64,000 nt of DNA from Acidiferrobacteraceae bacterium (GCA_002724185.1 PBOB01000021.1:39950-103949); one strand, 5' to 3'; positions 9,184 to 18,294 are shown, numbered from the stretch's first letter. The notes: a model not told the origin generated them from the letters alone. Translations and numbers: made by a program.

Positions 9184-10197
9184 TTGGTTCAGTACATTAT
9201 CAGACGTCTCCTATCGGCAATACCAACACTGCTGATTATTAGTTTCGTCATCTTTGCAATTCTTGATCTTGCGCCTGGTGATCCAACTGGTAATTTACCA
9301 ATGACCGTCCCCCCAGAGGTACGCGAAAAAATTCGCTTGTCTCTTGGGCTAGGCGAACCAATGCATATACGCTACTACAAGTGGCTGGTTCAATTCTTTG
9401 TAAACGAACCACTCAATATAATAGAACACAGTTTTGGCATCGTTATTGGTGATGGAGAAAACCGAACTCGTATTTTGTCATGGGCGACTCGTAGCCCAGT
9501 TATCGATTTAATAGTAGAGCGGACACCACAAACTCTGTGGGTAGTAGGCCTTTCTTATCTTTTCGGAATCTTAATGGCTATCCCGATTGGAATCATTCAA
9601 GCATATCGACAATATTCATTATTTGATCAAATTGGTACTTTTGTGGCAATGATTGGATTTTCTGTGCCAACATTCTTTACTGGCGTGGTAGCTATAATTA
9701 TTTTTAGTGTTCAGCTGAAGTGGTTTCCAATGATTTATGACACAACCTTGGAGGTAAATAGCTGGAACAATTTCGTCCTGCAAGTGAAACAAATGATAAT
9801 GCCGGTTACTGTACTAGCATTCTATCAAGCATCACAACTAAGTCGATTCATGCGAGCATCAATCCTTGATAATCTCAATCTCGACTATGTAAGAACTGCT
9901 CGTGCGAAAGGTCGCAAAGAAAATGCTGTATTGATGATTCATGTGCTACGAAATAGCTTGATCCCCGTCGTTACATTGATCGCACTTGGAATTCCTAGTA
10001 TTTTTGGTGGCGCCATCATCACGGAACAAATTTTTCGAGTTAATGGGCTCGGTCAACTGCTAATTATTGCTATACAAGGAGCTGATATACCGACTGTCCA
10101 AACTTTGACTTTTCTGTTTGCCGTCTTAATTGTTATTTTTAATCTAATCGCTGACGTTCTCTATGGAATGTTAGACCCTAGAATTCGTTATGACTAA
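9184..10197 (+). CDS. dppB: Peptide ABC transporter permease (DppB-type)
   Basis: 337-residue inner-membrane permease. The start MVQYIIRRLLSAIPTLLIIS with the following helix and the loop APGDP is the family N-terminus. Further hydrophobic segments give about six helices. The EAA loop that docks onto the ATPases is seen as DYVRTARAKG followed by HVLRNSLIPVV. The start is a TTG at 9184, with AGGTG (9171-9175) eight bases upstream; no earlier or nearby ATG fits. It overlaps dppC by 8 bp, implying coupled translation. It forms the pore with DppC. Confidence 0.93.
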   Translation: MVQYIIRRLLSAIPTLLIISFVIFAILDLAPGDPTGNLPMTVPPEVREKIRLSLGLGEPMHIRYYKWLVQFFVNEPLNIIEHSFGIVIGDGENRTRILSWATRSPVIDLIVERTPQTLWVVGLSYLFGILMAIPIGIIQAYRQYSLFDQIGTFVAMIGFSVPTFFTGVVAIIIFSVQLKWFPMIYDTTLEVNSWNNFVLQVKQMIMPVTVLAFYQASQLSRFMRASILDNLNLDYVRTARAKGRKENAVLMIHVLRNSLIPVVTLIALGIPSIFGGAIITEQIFRVNGLGQLLIIAIQGADIPTVQTLTFLFAVLIVIFNLIADVLYGMLDPRIRYD

Positions 10198-11137
10198 ACC
10201 TTCAGCCAGCCTGTCAAAACAATCGTTACTAGATTCTGATGGAACACGCCTAGAACTGGAACATCGATCGATGTGGACAGATGTTTGGCGTCAATTCCGC
10301 AAACATAAAGGGGCTCTAGCGGGTGTTTTTGTATTTGTATTTATCAGTGTCGCTGTTTTCGTAGGACCTATAATTCACGGGGTAGATCCTAATGCAATCG
10401 ATTTCACAGCCAGAAATCTTGGGCCAGTATGGTCGCATCCCTTAGGTACTGACAATATTGGGCACGATACACTTGCCCAGATGCTGGCTGGCGGACAGGT
10501 TTCTTTGGCTGTTGGGCTCTCTGCGGCATTTATTGCTTTGCTACTTGGAACACTAATCGGAGTATTAGCTGGATTCTTCAAGGCGCTAGACGGACCATTA
10601 ATGAGATTCACAGATCTCTTTCTTGCACTGCCAATCTTGCCACTTCTTCTGGTAACAATTCTACTGTTCCGAGATAGTCTGAGAGCAACTTTTGGACCTG
10701 AAACAGGCATCTTCCTTTTGATAGTCTCAATCATCGGGGTAACCAGTTGGATGCATACAGCCCGAGTTGTTCGGGGTGACGTACTAAGTATCAAAGAAAG
10801 AGAGTTTGTAACAGCCGCCCATAGCATAGGAACACGCCGACATAGAATTGTTTTTAGACATATCTTACCGAATGTCCTAAGCCCGATAATGGTATCAGCA
10901 ACTCTCGGTATAGCAAACGCTATAATTACAGAATCCGCTTTGTCGTTTCTGGGTCTTGGGTTTCCACCTGATTTCCCAACATGGGGTCGACTACTTTATG
11001 ATGGAACCAACTTCATACAAATTACTCCATCTAGAGTGATTTGGCCTGGCCTTTTTATTGCTCTAACGGTCTTGAGTGTTAACTATATTGGTGACGGATT
11101 GCGTGATGCTCTAGATCCTCGGCTTCGTGGACGCTAA
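10190..11137 (+). CDS. dppC: Peptide ABC transporter permease (DppC-type)
   Basis: 315-residue permease with the OppC N-terminal domain: a cytoplasmic leader, a first helix (GALAGVFVFVFISVAVFVGP) and the periplasmic segment with HPLGTDNIGHD. Five more hydrophobic stretches follow. The EAA loop is seen as EFVTAAHSIGTRRHRIVFRH, followed by ILPNVL, and the C-terminus has FLGLGFPPDFPTWG and GLRDALDPRLRGR, both typical of DppC/OppC. The ATG at 10190 lies inside the end of dppB. Last gene of the importer; about 100 bp separates it from the dehydratase gene, so that gene may have its own promoter. Confidence 0.93.
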   Translation: MTKPSASLSKQSLLDSDGTRLELEHRSMWTDVWRQFRKHKGALAGVFVFVFISVAVFVGPIIHGVDPNAIDFTARNLGPVWSHPLGTDNIGHDTLAQMLAGGQVSLAVGLSAAFIALLLGTLIGVLAGFFKALDGPLMRFTDLFLALPILPLLLVTILLFRDSLRATFGPETGIFLLIVSIIGVTSWMHTARVVRGDVLSIKEREFVTAAHSIGTRRHRIVFRHILPNVLSPIMVSATLGIANAIITESALSFLGLGFPPDFPTWGRLLYDGTNFIQITPSRVIWPGLFIALTVLSVNYIGDGLRDALDPRLRGR

Positions 11138-11233
11138 CTAGCAGCTTAATCAATTTGACATACTAATTGTATTTAGCTGATCAACTACCCGACAAGCAAT
11201 ACCGAATTTAACCACTCGAATTTAATATCTGTC

Positions 11234-12247
11234 ATGACAAAAACTGGTATACCTAACCTAAGTCTTTATGAACTTACCTCAGCAAGTAAACGAATCAGAG
11301 ATTACGTTGATAAAACACCACTTTTTTGCTGGCAAAAACCGCCGATTCGCGGACAATTTGCTAATGGCAATTTATATCTCAAGCTGGAGTTTCTACAGCG
11401 AACAGGCAGCTTTAAAGCTAGGGGCGCCATCAATAATATTCTGACAAAACCCGCAGCTCAAGGCAGCCAGGGCGTGACTACTGTTAGTGCTGGAAATCAT
11501 GCAATAGCAGTCGCATATGCCGCAAAAGCTCTCAATGTCCCTGCTAAAGTATTGATGCACAAAACTGCTAGTCCGTTTCGTATAGAAAAATGCAAGGCAT
11601 ATGGCGCGGAGGTACTTCTAGTAGATGATATTAATAAAGCTTTTGCACTATTGGAAGAAATCGCAGCCAATGAAAATCGTATGATTATTCATCCTTTTGA
11701 TAGTATCCGAACGTTACAAGGAACGGGAACTCTAGGCCTCGAAATTGGTGAGGAATTAACAGATCTCGATGCTGTCGTGGTTGCAGTCGGTGGTGGAGGG
11801 CTAATTGGTGGCGTTGGAAGTGCTTTGAAACAGATGTATCCATCGATTAAAGTAATCGGTGTTGAACCAACGGGAGCAGATGGACTGACACAGAGCCTTT
11901 CACAGGGCAAACCTCTTGAAAATGTAACAGTTAATACGATTGCTGATAGTATGGGTGCACCACTACACTGCGAGAGAAGCTTTAAAGTATGTCAACAAGT
12001 AATCGACCAAATGGTATTAGTAAAAGATGATGAAATGTGTGACGCCATGGCATTCGTATATGACAATCTGAAATTCGCTCTTGAGCCAGCTGGTGCAGCA
12101 GTTGTCGCTGCTATTAACGGCCCACTGTGTGGCCAACTAATAGGCAAGAAAGTCGCTGCTATTCTTTGTGGAAGTAATATTGATGAACAAGCCTGGGCCA
12201 CGCTACTAGCACGCGGACGGCAGAACGGCTTTAGGCATCGAACATAG
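11234..12247 (+). CDS. PLP-dependent serine/threonine dehydratase-family enzyme (single domain)
   Basis: Fold-type II PLP enzyme of 337 aa. The PLP lysine lies in SFKARG (Lys61), an SAGNHA motif follows at 86-91, and the phosphate-binding glycine loop is GGGGLIGG (186-193). No C-terminal ACT regulatory domain is present, so it is not the biosynthetic IlvA. The size and motifs fit catabolic threonine/serine ammonia-lyase, serine racemase or 3-hydroxyaspartate dehydratase; sequence alone does not separate these. It converts a hydroxy amino acid to a keto acid plus ammonia. The neighbourhood (C-S lyase, hydroxyacid dehydrogenase, glycerate kinase, RidA-like protein) points to amino-acid breakdown. 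It ends 1 bp before the convergent PatB-like gene. Confidence 0.85.
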   Translation: MTKTGIPNLSLYELTSASKRIRDYVDKTPLFCWQKPPIRGQFANGNLYLKLEFLQRTGSFKARGAINNILTKPAAQGSQGVTTVSAGNHAIAVAYAAKALNVPAKVLMHKTASPFRIEKCKAYGAEVLLVDDINKAFALLEEIAANENRMIIHPFDSIRTLQGTGTLGLEIGEELTDLDAVVVAVGGGGLIGGVGSALKQMYPSIKVIGVEPTGADGLTQSLSQGKPLENVTVNTIADSMGAPLHCERSFKVCQQVIDQMVLVKDDEMCDAMAFVYDNLKFALEPAGAAVVAAINGPLCGQLIGKKVAAILCGSNIDEQAWATLLARGRQNGFRHRT

Positions 12248-12248
12248 A

Positions 12249-13466
12249 TTACTGCCTGCCCCCCTGCTCCTCTACAGCAGACTTCAACCTAAAGAGCGCG
12301 ATCTCTAATAGAGAGCGAGGACATGCAAGGTTAACACGAATAAAGCCCTCCCCTTCAGGGCCAAATATAGAACCTTCGTCCAGATAAAGCCGAGCATCGC
12401 GCATCATCATACTTTGTAACTCAGGATCGCTGAGACCTAATTTTCGGCAATCGATCCACGAAAGATACGTCGCCTCAGCTGGTATTACGTGCAGTAGTGG
12501 AACGTGTTGTGCAATAAACTGACGAGTATATTCGTGATTATCTGAAATATATGAGAGAACCTCACTGAGCCAATTCTCACCAGATTCATATGCTGCTTGT
12601 GTCGCAACAAGGCCTAGCGGATTAAGTCCCCACAGGCCTGTTGATAATATTTCCGACTTCATTTCTGCTCTTAGAGCTGCATCTGGAATAATAAGATTCG
12701 AGGTTTTTAATCCAGCGAGGTTGAATGTTTTGCTCGCAGCCGTGCAGATTATACTGTTCTTAGTAATCGTCGGATCCAACATTCCATAGCTACTTAACTG
12801 GTATCCGGGCAATACCAGATCTCCATGAATTTCATCCGAGATAACCAATACCTGATGTCGAGTACAAATCTCACCAAATTTAGAAAGCTCTTTTGTTGAC
12901 CAGGCTCGACCAACTGGATTATGCGGATTACACAGGATAGCTAACTTGACATCATGATCTTTAATTTTCTTTTCAAGATCACTGAAGTTCATTTCATAAC
13001 AATCATCTACCAGTTGGAGGGAATTGGATACGACCTGCCGACCATTGTTAGCTACAGCATACGAAAATGGGTAATAAACTGGGCGCTGAATTAATACACT
13101 ATCCCGCGATGTCGTGAACCGCCTAACTATCATGTGGAGCGCCGGAACGATCCCTACGGTTGGGACGATCCAATCGGGATCTATACTCAAACCATGACGT
13201 GTCTCCATCCAGGTAGAAACTGCTTGAAGATACCTTTCAGTTTTACCTGCATAACCATATATACCTCGCTCTACACGCTCACGTAATGCTGAAATGATCG
13301 GCTCAGCAACCCTAAAATCCATATCCGCTACCCACATCGGCAAAGTACGATTATCACCCAGGCGCGCGTCAGTACCATCCCAAGGCTGTGGCTCCCCATC
13401 CTTAACAATGAATTCCCACTTCAGTGAACTTAAACCTCGATGGTCCCACTCAATATCAAAATCCAT
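12249..13466 (-). CDS. PatB/MalY-type aminotransferase class I/II, putative C-S beta-lyase
   Basis: Fold-type I PLP enzyme, 405 aa. The N-terminus has the C-S lyase signature LPMWVADMDF (about 42-51) and GIYGY (68-72), used in place of the usual aminotransferase N-terminus. The PLP site is seen in CNPHNPVG (179-186), SDEIHGDL (210-217) and the Schiff-base lysine in SKTFNLAGLK (Lys246). Family members cleave cystathionine or cysteine S-conjugates to pyruvate, ammonia and a thiol. Together with the dehydratase this suggests catabolism of beta-substituted amino acids. Convergent with the dehydratase gene and preceded by a long AT-rich intergenic region. Whether it is a true lyase or an aminotransferase cannot be settled here. 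Confidence 0.88.
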   Translation of the reverse strand: MDFDIEWDHRGLSSLKWEFIVKDGEPQPWDGTDARLGDNRTLPMWVADMDFRVAEPIISALRERVERGIYGYAGKTERYLQAVSTWMETRHGLSIDPDWIVPTVGIVPALHMIVRRFTTSRDSVLIQRPVYYPFSYAVANNGRQVVSNSLQLVDDCYEMNFSDLEKKIKDHDVKLAILCNPHNPVGRAWSTKELSKFGEICTRHQVLVISDEIHGDLVLPGYQLSSYGMLDPTITKNSIICTAASKTFNLAGLKTSNLIIPDAALRAEMKSEILSTGLWGLNPLGLVATQAAYESGENWLSEVLSYISDNHEYTRQFIAQHVPLLHVIPAEATYLSWIDCRKLGLSDPELQSMMMRDARLYLDEGSIFGPEGEGFIRVNLACPRSLLEIALFRLKSAVEEQGGRQ

Positions 13467-13660
13467 AATTATCCTGATTAGACTTATTCGGTTTGTTTAC
13501 ACCTAACGATAGTACGTCACGTAATCAAAAACAACTACATGATTCTGTGTCGGGATAAGTCACCAATCAATACAATGACCTCACTCCGAATAGCAATTAT
13601 TTTCAGTAATGGCTGAATCATGCTGACCACTCAGCTTACTGAGATCTACCCCATATTACA

Positions 13661-13936
13661 CTAATGAGTGAAACTATTAGACACCAACTGAAACACACGC
13701 TCAACATTACTGTACAGATTACTACTTCCAAGAACTGATTGAAGCATCTCCCTCGCCTCAACCATTCCCCGAAGTACATCAGCTTGTATATGATCTGCAC
13801 CCCTCTTGCTTGATATGGAAGATCTAAAACCTCGGATCAGCATTACCGAGACCTGATCCTGCAGCCAGGGCTTGGTATCTCTAACGGTGGATATCGTGCC
13901 ATAAACCCTCGGTATTAACTTGCCAACTAAATTCAA
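13661..13936 (-). CDS. Hypothetical 91-aa reading frame, doubtful
   Basis: Open frame beginning with a TTG and lacking a visible Shine-Dalgarno sequence. The product has a plausible helical segment (ADVLRGMVEAREMLQSVL) but no motif that I recognise, no signal peptide and no membrane span. It sits alone in the long intergenic region. It could be a small unknown protein, a decayed gene tail or chance; I lean towards chance or decay. Confidence 0.22.
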   Translation of the reverse strand: MNLVGKLIPRVYGTISTVRDTKPWLQDQVSVMLIRGFRSSISSKRGADHIQADVLRGMVEAREMLQSVLGSSNLYSNVERVFQLVSNSFTH

Positions 13937-13979
13937 GAAACATTGTAATCAAAAAACATAACTTGAAATGATATTCTAT

Positions 13980-13988
13980 TGCTATACT
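13980..13988 (+). promoter_or_regulatory. Putative extended -10 promoter for the hydroxyacid dehydrogenase gene
   Basis: TGCTATACT matches the extended -10 pattern TGnTATAAT with one change. It lies about 120 bp before the ATG at 14110 in an AT-rich stretch. A TTGAAA hexamer is present upstream, but with only 14 bases of spacing, so recognition would depend mainly on the extended -10. Confidence 0.35.
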
Positions 13989-14109
13989 GACATTTCTATA
14001 CACAGACTTTCTTATGGTTTTAATAAAAACATTTTTGCTGTCTCCAAAATGTACAATCTAATTCTCTTTGCTTTAATCAATAGCACCAAACTCACTACTT
14101 ATAAATTTT

Positions 14110-15087
14110 ATGACTATGAATAAACCGAAAGTTTTTGTTACGAGACGCTGGCCCGCTCGAGTCGAGCAACAATTAAGTGACCTATTTGATGCAACCTTAA
14201 ACACGGATGATTATCCTCTGAGTCTGTCCGAATTAATTGATGCTATGCAAAATTCTGATGCTGTTTTACCAACGGTATCAGATCGAATAACTGCTGAAGT
14301 CTTGACTGTGCAACCACGTCAAACACAGATCATTGCGAGTTTTGGAGTTGGATTTAATCATATTGACCTAGATGCCGCTAAGTCCGAAGGACTAACTGTA
14401 ACAAATACGCCGGATGTTCTAACTGACTGTACGGCTGACCTAGCCATAACCCTTATGCTCTCTCTCGCGAGAAGAGCGGGAGAGGGCGAAAGACATGTCC
14501 GAAATGGCTCCTGGAGCGGCTGGCGGCCTACTCATATGATGGCAACTAGAGTCACAGGTAAAAAGCTTGGCCTTGTTGGCATGGGTCGGATTGCCAGAGC
14601 TGTTGCTAAACGTGCGCACCAAGGATTTGAGATGGAGGTTTCATTTTATGACCCATTTCTACCTCCCCAGGAGATGCTTAGCAATATAGAAGCCAACAGT
14701 TGCAAGAGCCTTGAGCAACTACTATCAAGCTCTGATTTTATATCAATTCACTGTCCGGGAAGCAAAGAAACACACCACCTCATTGATGCCAATGCTATTA
14801 GTCATATACAGCCACATGCCTTCCTCATAAACACGGCTCGGGGTGATGTAATTGATGAGCAAGCTCTTGTGACAGCACTCAACAATAACCAGATTGCTGG
14901 TGCAGCTCTTGACGTATATGAGTTTGAGCCTGTTATCGATGATGAATTGCTAGCCATGGACAATGTCGTGCTTTTACCACATCTAGGAAGCGCTACGCTT
15001 GAAACTCGAGAGGCCATGGGCATGCGGGTTATTGAAAACTTGAAAGCATTTTTCGCCGGAGAACAGCCTCCGGACAAACTCATATAA
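14110..15087 (+). CDS. D-2-hydroxyacid dehydrogenase (glyoxylate/hydroxypyruvate reductase-like)
   Basis: 325-residue member of the NAD(P)-dependent D-isomer 2-hydroxyacid dehydrogenases. It has the Rossmann motif GLVGMGRIAR (154-163), the catalytic Arg in INTARGDVIDE (Arg244), the Glu in DVYEFEP (Glu273) and the catalytic His in LPHLGSAT (His291). The segment ASFGVGFNHIDLDAA (76-90) is typical of the GyaR/hydroxypyruvate-reductase subgroup. It would reduce glyoxylate to glycolate or hydroxypyruvate to glycerate in the cytoplasm. The next gene encodes glycerate 2-kinase, which fits the second reaction: hydroxypyruvate to D-glycerate to 2-phosphoglycerate. An alternative start at codon 3 (ATG) is possible. 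Confidence 0.9.
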   Translation: MTMNKPKVFVTRRWPARVEQQLSDLFDATLNTDDYPLSLSELIDAMQNSDAVLPTVSDRITAEVLTVQPRQTQIIASFGVGFNHIDLDAAKSEGLTVTNTPDVLTDCTADLAITLMLSLARRAGEGERHVRNGSWSGWRPTHMMATRVTGKKLGLVGMGRIARAVAKRAHQGFEMEVSFYDPFLPPQEMLSNIEANSCKSLEQLLSSSDFISIHCPGSKETHHLIDANAISHIQPHAFLINTARGDVIDEQALVTALNNNQIAGAALDVYEFEPVIDDELLAMDNVVLLPHLGSATLETREAMGMRVIENLKAFFAGEQPPDKLI

Positions 15088-15154
15088 CAAAGTACATATA
15101 CTAACTCGGCGCTTCTTTGCCTACACTTTGGATTCTCCACTTCCAAACGTTCTG

Positions 15155-16501
15155 ATGAAAGATCTGTCTATAGAAACAAGGAACGACGCTAAGTCCATCT
15201 TTATGGCTGGCGTAAATTCGGCTCACCCAAAAGAAGCAATCGTTAATACACTGTCGTGTAAAACTACAAATGAAGACGCAGATCGTTCGGTGATCCAATC
15301 ATTGGAGTCAGGTAATTTTGATAGTGTAATCATCTTAGCATTTGGTAAAGCCGCCATATTAATGACGGAAGGCGCGCTAAGCTGCATCTCTCCGCAATTC
15401 ATATCAGAAACACCTCTTGTTATAACAAATTACGAGAATCTCGAATTTCGTAACAATATGGAGATACTTGGGGCGAGTCACCCTATACCGAACAATGACG
15501 GTTTGAATGCAGCTAAACATGTTGTCAAAATAATCAGTCGAGCAAAGAAGGGGCAACTAGTGCTTGCGCTAATTAGTGGAGGCGCTTCAGCCCTATTACC
15601 CTCACCCCCATCTTCCATTAGCCTTGAAGAGAAATGTGCAACTACCCAATTACTTTTGGATAGCGGCGCTAGTATTCATGAAATAAACACCGTTCGCAAA
15701 CATATTTCAACTCTTAAAGGAGGTCAATTTGCTGGATTAGTTAGGCCTGCGTCTCTCCACTCTCTCATACTTTCTGACGTCCTGGACAATAACCCCACCA
15801 CTATCGCAAGTGGGATGGCTAGCGGTGATCCCACAACTTTTTCTGAATCAATTGCAATATGTCGGCGAAATAATTTATGGGGATATATTCCGAACTCAGT
15901 CAAGAAATACTTAGAAGATGGTTTGCGCGGGATAATTAGAGAAACACCCTCACCTGACAATAGTATTTTTGACGGTGTAGGGCACACCATCGTGGGTAGC
16001 AACACTATAAGCCTCTATGCAATGAACCGAAAGGCTAAAGCACTCGGATATAGAACTCAGATAATTAGCAAATCTCTTGCTGGAGAGGCACGAAATGCTG
16101 GCGAAAATCTTGCGTCATACCTGTTGGAACCAGTTCAAGCTCCCACCGCCTATCTAGCCGGAGGAGAAACCACTGTTAATGTAACTGGCGCTGGTGTAGG
16201 GGGTCGTAATCAAGAGCTTTCGCTAGCATTTGCTCTAAAAGCACATACCATGCCGAATCAACAACCTTGGGTCTTTTTGAGTGCCGGGACTGATGGAATT
16301 GATGGACCAACAGACGCTGCTGGTGGTATCGTTGACCAAGAAACTATCCTTCGAATTTCTGGGACGGGACAAGATCCGGAACAAATGCTCGTCAACAATG
16401 ATGCATATCACGCATTGACTTGCTCCTCTGATATTCTGATCACTGGGTCAACCGGAACAAATGTGGCTGATTTACAGGTGCTTCTAGTGCATCCAATTTA
16501 G
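15155..16501 (+). CDS. Glycerate 2-kinase (GckA/MOFRL family)
   Basis: About 448 aa, the usual length for this family. It has the N-terminal DUF4147 part (ILAFGKAAILM, ASHPIPNNDG, LVLALISGGASALLPSP, INTVRKHISTLKGGQ, LILSDVLDNNPTTIASG) and the C-terminal MOFRL domain (YLAGGETTVNVTGAGVGGRNQE, then AGTDGIDGPTDAAGG). These are the glycerate-2-kinase signatures. It phosphorylates D-glycerate at O2, feeding glycolysis. The frame opens at a TTG (15128), but the ATG at 15155 is the more likely start. It follows the hydroxyacid dehydrogenase gene by 67 bp and is followed after 10 bp by a RidA-family gene, so the three probably form an operon for hydroxypyruvate/serine-type carbon. Confidence 0.92.
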   Translation: MKDLSIETRNDAKSIFMAGVNSAHPKEAIVNTLSCKTTNEDADRSVIQSLESGNFDSVIILAFGKAAILMTEGALSCISPQFISETPLVITNYENLEFRNNMEILGASHPIPNNDGLNAAKHVVKIISRAKKGQLVLALISGGASALLPSPPSSISLEEKCATTQLLLDSGASIHEINTVRKHISTLKGGQFAGLVRPASLHSLILSDVLDNNPTTIASGMASGDPTTFSESIAICRRNNLWGYIPNSVKKYLEDGLRGIIRETPSPDNSIFDGVGHTIVGSNTISLYAMNRKAKALGYRTQIISKSLAGEARNAGENLASYLLEPVQAPTAYLAGGETTVNVTGAGVGGRNQELSLAFALKAHTMPNQQPWVFLSAGTDGIDGPTDAAGGIVDQETILRISGTGQDPEQMLVNNDAYHALTCSSDILITGSTGTNVADLQVLLVHPI

Positions 16502-16511
16502 GACTCCGACT

Positions 16512-16907
16512 ATGTCAACAATAATTTTTCATAATTTTTCAAAAGCACCAACGCCTGTAGCACCCTTCAGTCACGCTGCAGAGTTTGATGGATGGATTCA
16601 ATTAACGGGACAAATGCCCACCGACCCAAAAGATGATTCCAGACCCCTAGAAGAAGGCATAGAGAAACAAACACAACAAGTAATGGATAATCTAATAATA
16701 GTATTGACCGAACTAGACTTAACGCTCGAAAACGTTTTTTCCTGTAGAGTCTATCTCACTGAATTTGAGCGCGACTATAAAGCCATGAATGCTGTCTACA
16801 AATTATACTTCCAGAGAGATCGACTACCGGCACGAACTTGTGTAGGAGTTACGGCTCTGGCCCGCAAGGCTCTCGTTGAAATTGACATGGTAGCGCGTCG
16901 GCCATGA
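16512..16907 (+). CDS. RidA/YjgF/Rid-family protein
   Basis: 131-residue small trimeric-type protein. It carries the Rid signature region near the C-terminus: PARTCVGVTALA, with the Arg (about 109) that binds the substrate carboxylate in RidA, and VEIDMVA with the conserved Glu. RidA proteins hydrolyse reactive enamine/imine intermediates released by PLP dehydratases such as serine and threonine dehydratase. A dehydratase and a C-S lyase lie a few kilobases upstream, so the pairing makes metabolic sense. It differs enough from canonical RidA at the N-terminus (FSKAPTPVAPFSHA) that a specialised Rid subgroup is possible. Confidence 0.88.
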   Translation: MSTIIFHNFSKAPTPVAPFSHAAEFDGWIQLTGQMPTDPKDDSRPLEEGIEKQTQQVMDNLIIVLTELDLTLENVFSCRVYLTEFERDYKAMNAVYKLYFQRDRLPARTCVGVTALARKALVEIDMVARRP

Positions 16908-16954
16908 TGGTTTATCATCCTCATACTTCAACTTATATAATCGCGCCTCAGCTT

Positions 16955-17344
16955 CTAGTTGGCTGGAACTAAGAGCTCGAATAGCTTCAAATCATCAGAC
17001 ATCTCAGTCAAAGAAAATGTCATTCCTCCAGGAATCAATAATGAATCTGCTTCTCTAAGCCAGATATTTTCGCTTTCCTCTGAAGACAGTCTCGCGCTAC
17101 CACATACAACGAAGAAAAAACTGAATTTCCCATTCGGATAATATACAAAGGCTTCACCACCTCTATTACTTCGATAAATGTTCAAATCCGCAAAACCGCA
17201 AGAGGCCTCTTTTACATCAGTGACATAGACTTCTAGACCATTAGAAAGTAATTTTCTGTAAATCTCTTTCGTCTCCTTGTGATGTAAGAATCGTTGGCCA
17301 TGATAAATCTTATGAACATCCTTTGAATAGCTTGGCAGAAAAAA
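16955..17344 (-). pseudogene. C-terminal part of the frameshifted VOC-cupin gene (second cupin domain)
   Basis: After the T6 run at 17344-17339 (minus strand) a second frame stays open to a stop at 16955. It gives a protein-like sequence (LPSYSKDVHKIYHGQRF..., then FVYYPNGKFSFFFVVCGSARL and LLIPGG). It looks like a second, histidine-poor cupin barrel. Only the last 76 codons could begin at a TTG (17185), without a good ribosome site, so it is unlikely to be an independent gene. Joining it to the upstream frame needs one extra T in the run and would give a 365-residue two-cupin protein. Sequencing or assembly error in the homopolymer, true mutation and slippage are all possible. Confidence 0.6.
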
Positions 17345-18051
17345 CTTTCATCGATATAGGTCTCATGATCTGGAGGAAACGCAATTTCAATGACCTCTAA
17401 ATTACCTGAGGACTCTAGAACCCGATGTCGTATACCAGGTGGTTGCAATATGCAATCTCCTGCAGACATCAAAAAAGGAACCCCTTGATCTTCATATACA
17501 ACACGAACCCAACCGCGATAACAATAGATGATCTGGAAGTTAATATTATGAGAGTGAACACTATCAGCAACTTCGCCATCTTTATATACACGGATATGCG
17601 AGGCAACCATCTCATAGTTTCCGTCTCTGGGAATTAGATCTCGATAATACATGCCTGCCCGGCCAAGTCGCCATGAGACATCGGTCGTATATTTGAGAAA
17701 AGAGAATGGCAAGGCTTGAAAATTGTTCTGGGCCTTTAGATCTTTGTCAACGATTTCAACTCGAGTACCATTCGGTGCAACCAAAACATCGGATCTTCTG
17801 AACCACATAGCCTCTTTTTGGTCCAATGTAATCCTAAGCGAACCTGGCGTTGTCTTGGCATCACAATCAATACGAAGTTGAATTCCATACCCTTCGAGGA
17901 CAGCACAACGTGGATTGTCCGCAGGAGAGATTATCTTTAAAGAAAATCCAATTTGATCTACAAAAAATGTAACTGTCTCATCTAGCTTTTCGCACGGAAG
18001 GAGCATCTCAGCAGGAGACCATCCTCTTAAAGCTCTAATATCATTATCCAC
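17233..18051 (-). CDS. VOC (glyoxalase-like) plus cupin protein, 272 aa as read, truncated by frameshift
   Basis: Starts with GTG at 18051 with GGAG six bases upstream. Residues 1-90 resemble a vicinal-oxygen-chelate domain (LPCEKLDETVTFFVDQIGFSL, LEGYGIQLRID). Residues ~130-225 form a cupin: HSHNINFQIIY supplies the H-x-H pair, and GDCILQPPGIRHRV is motif 2 with Pro, Gly and His. The barrel should bind a metal, so a dioxygenase- or isomerase-like role is possible, but the substrate is unknown. From about residue 226 the frame departs from the protein-like continuation: the final ~47 residues (CQAIQRMFIRFIM...) look like out-of-frame translation rich in Arg, while the neighbouring frame encodes a second cupin. 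Position of the shift is the T6 run at 17344-17339. Confidence 0.65.
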   Translation of the reverse strand: MDNDIRALRGWSPAEMLLPCEKLDETVTFFVDQIGFSLKIISPADNPRCAVLEGYGIQLRIDCDAKTTPGSLRITLDQKEAMWFRRSDVLVAPNGTRVEIVDKDLKAQNNFQALPFSFLKYTTDVSWRLGRAGMYYRDLIPRDGNYEMVASHIRVYKDGEVADSVHSHNINFQIIYCYRGWVRVVYEDQGVPFLMSAGDCILQPPGIRHRVLESSGNLEVIEIAFPPDHETYIDESFFCQAIQRMFIRFIMANDSYITRRRKRFTENYFLMV

Positions 18052-18294
18052 GCTCTACTCCGTTTTCTCCTTATGGCATCTAACGCTATTTGCCAATATA
18101 TTGGTCAGATTATTTACTGCAATCTTATGCGCATTTGCTCTAGAAGCAAGTCGACCACTTTAATTGGCTGCATTGTTCTATGAAGTATCCCCAAAACCAA
18201 TCACACAGATGTATAGTACAGATAATTACTCACTGCAATATAACGGGCTAAAACAAAGTTAGTGTGTGGTCAAAAGCGCCAATAGGAGGAAAAT

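Larger units (their letters stand above)
13467..14109. other. Long AT-rich intergenic region between divergent patB-like and hydroxyacid dehydrogenase genes
   Basis: 643 bp separate two divergent genes. It must hold promoters for both. One extended -10 on the plus strand is visible near 13980 and a short minus-strand reading frame of doubtful value lies at 13661-13936. No tRNA, repeat array or regulator-binding palindrome stands out; a small CTCAG-CTTA-CTGAG hairpin near 13637 is too short to weigh. Confidence 0.5.

Noticed and set aside
10375..10827. 150-codon minus-strand frame opposite dppC
   Set aside because: Shadow of dppC; no motif or ribosome site, and dppC is intact.
11155..11160. 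TTGACA as a -35 for the dehydratase gene
   Set aside because: No acceptable -10 lies 16-18 bases downstream.
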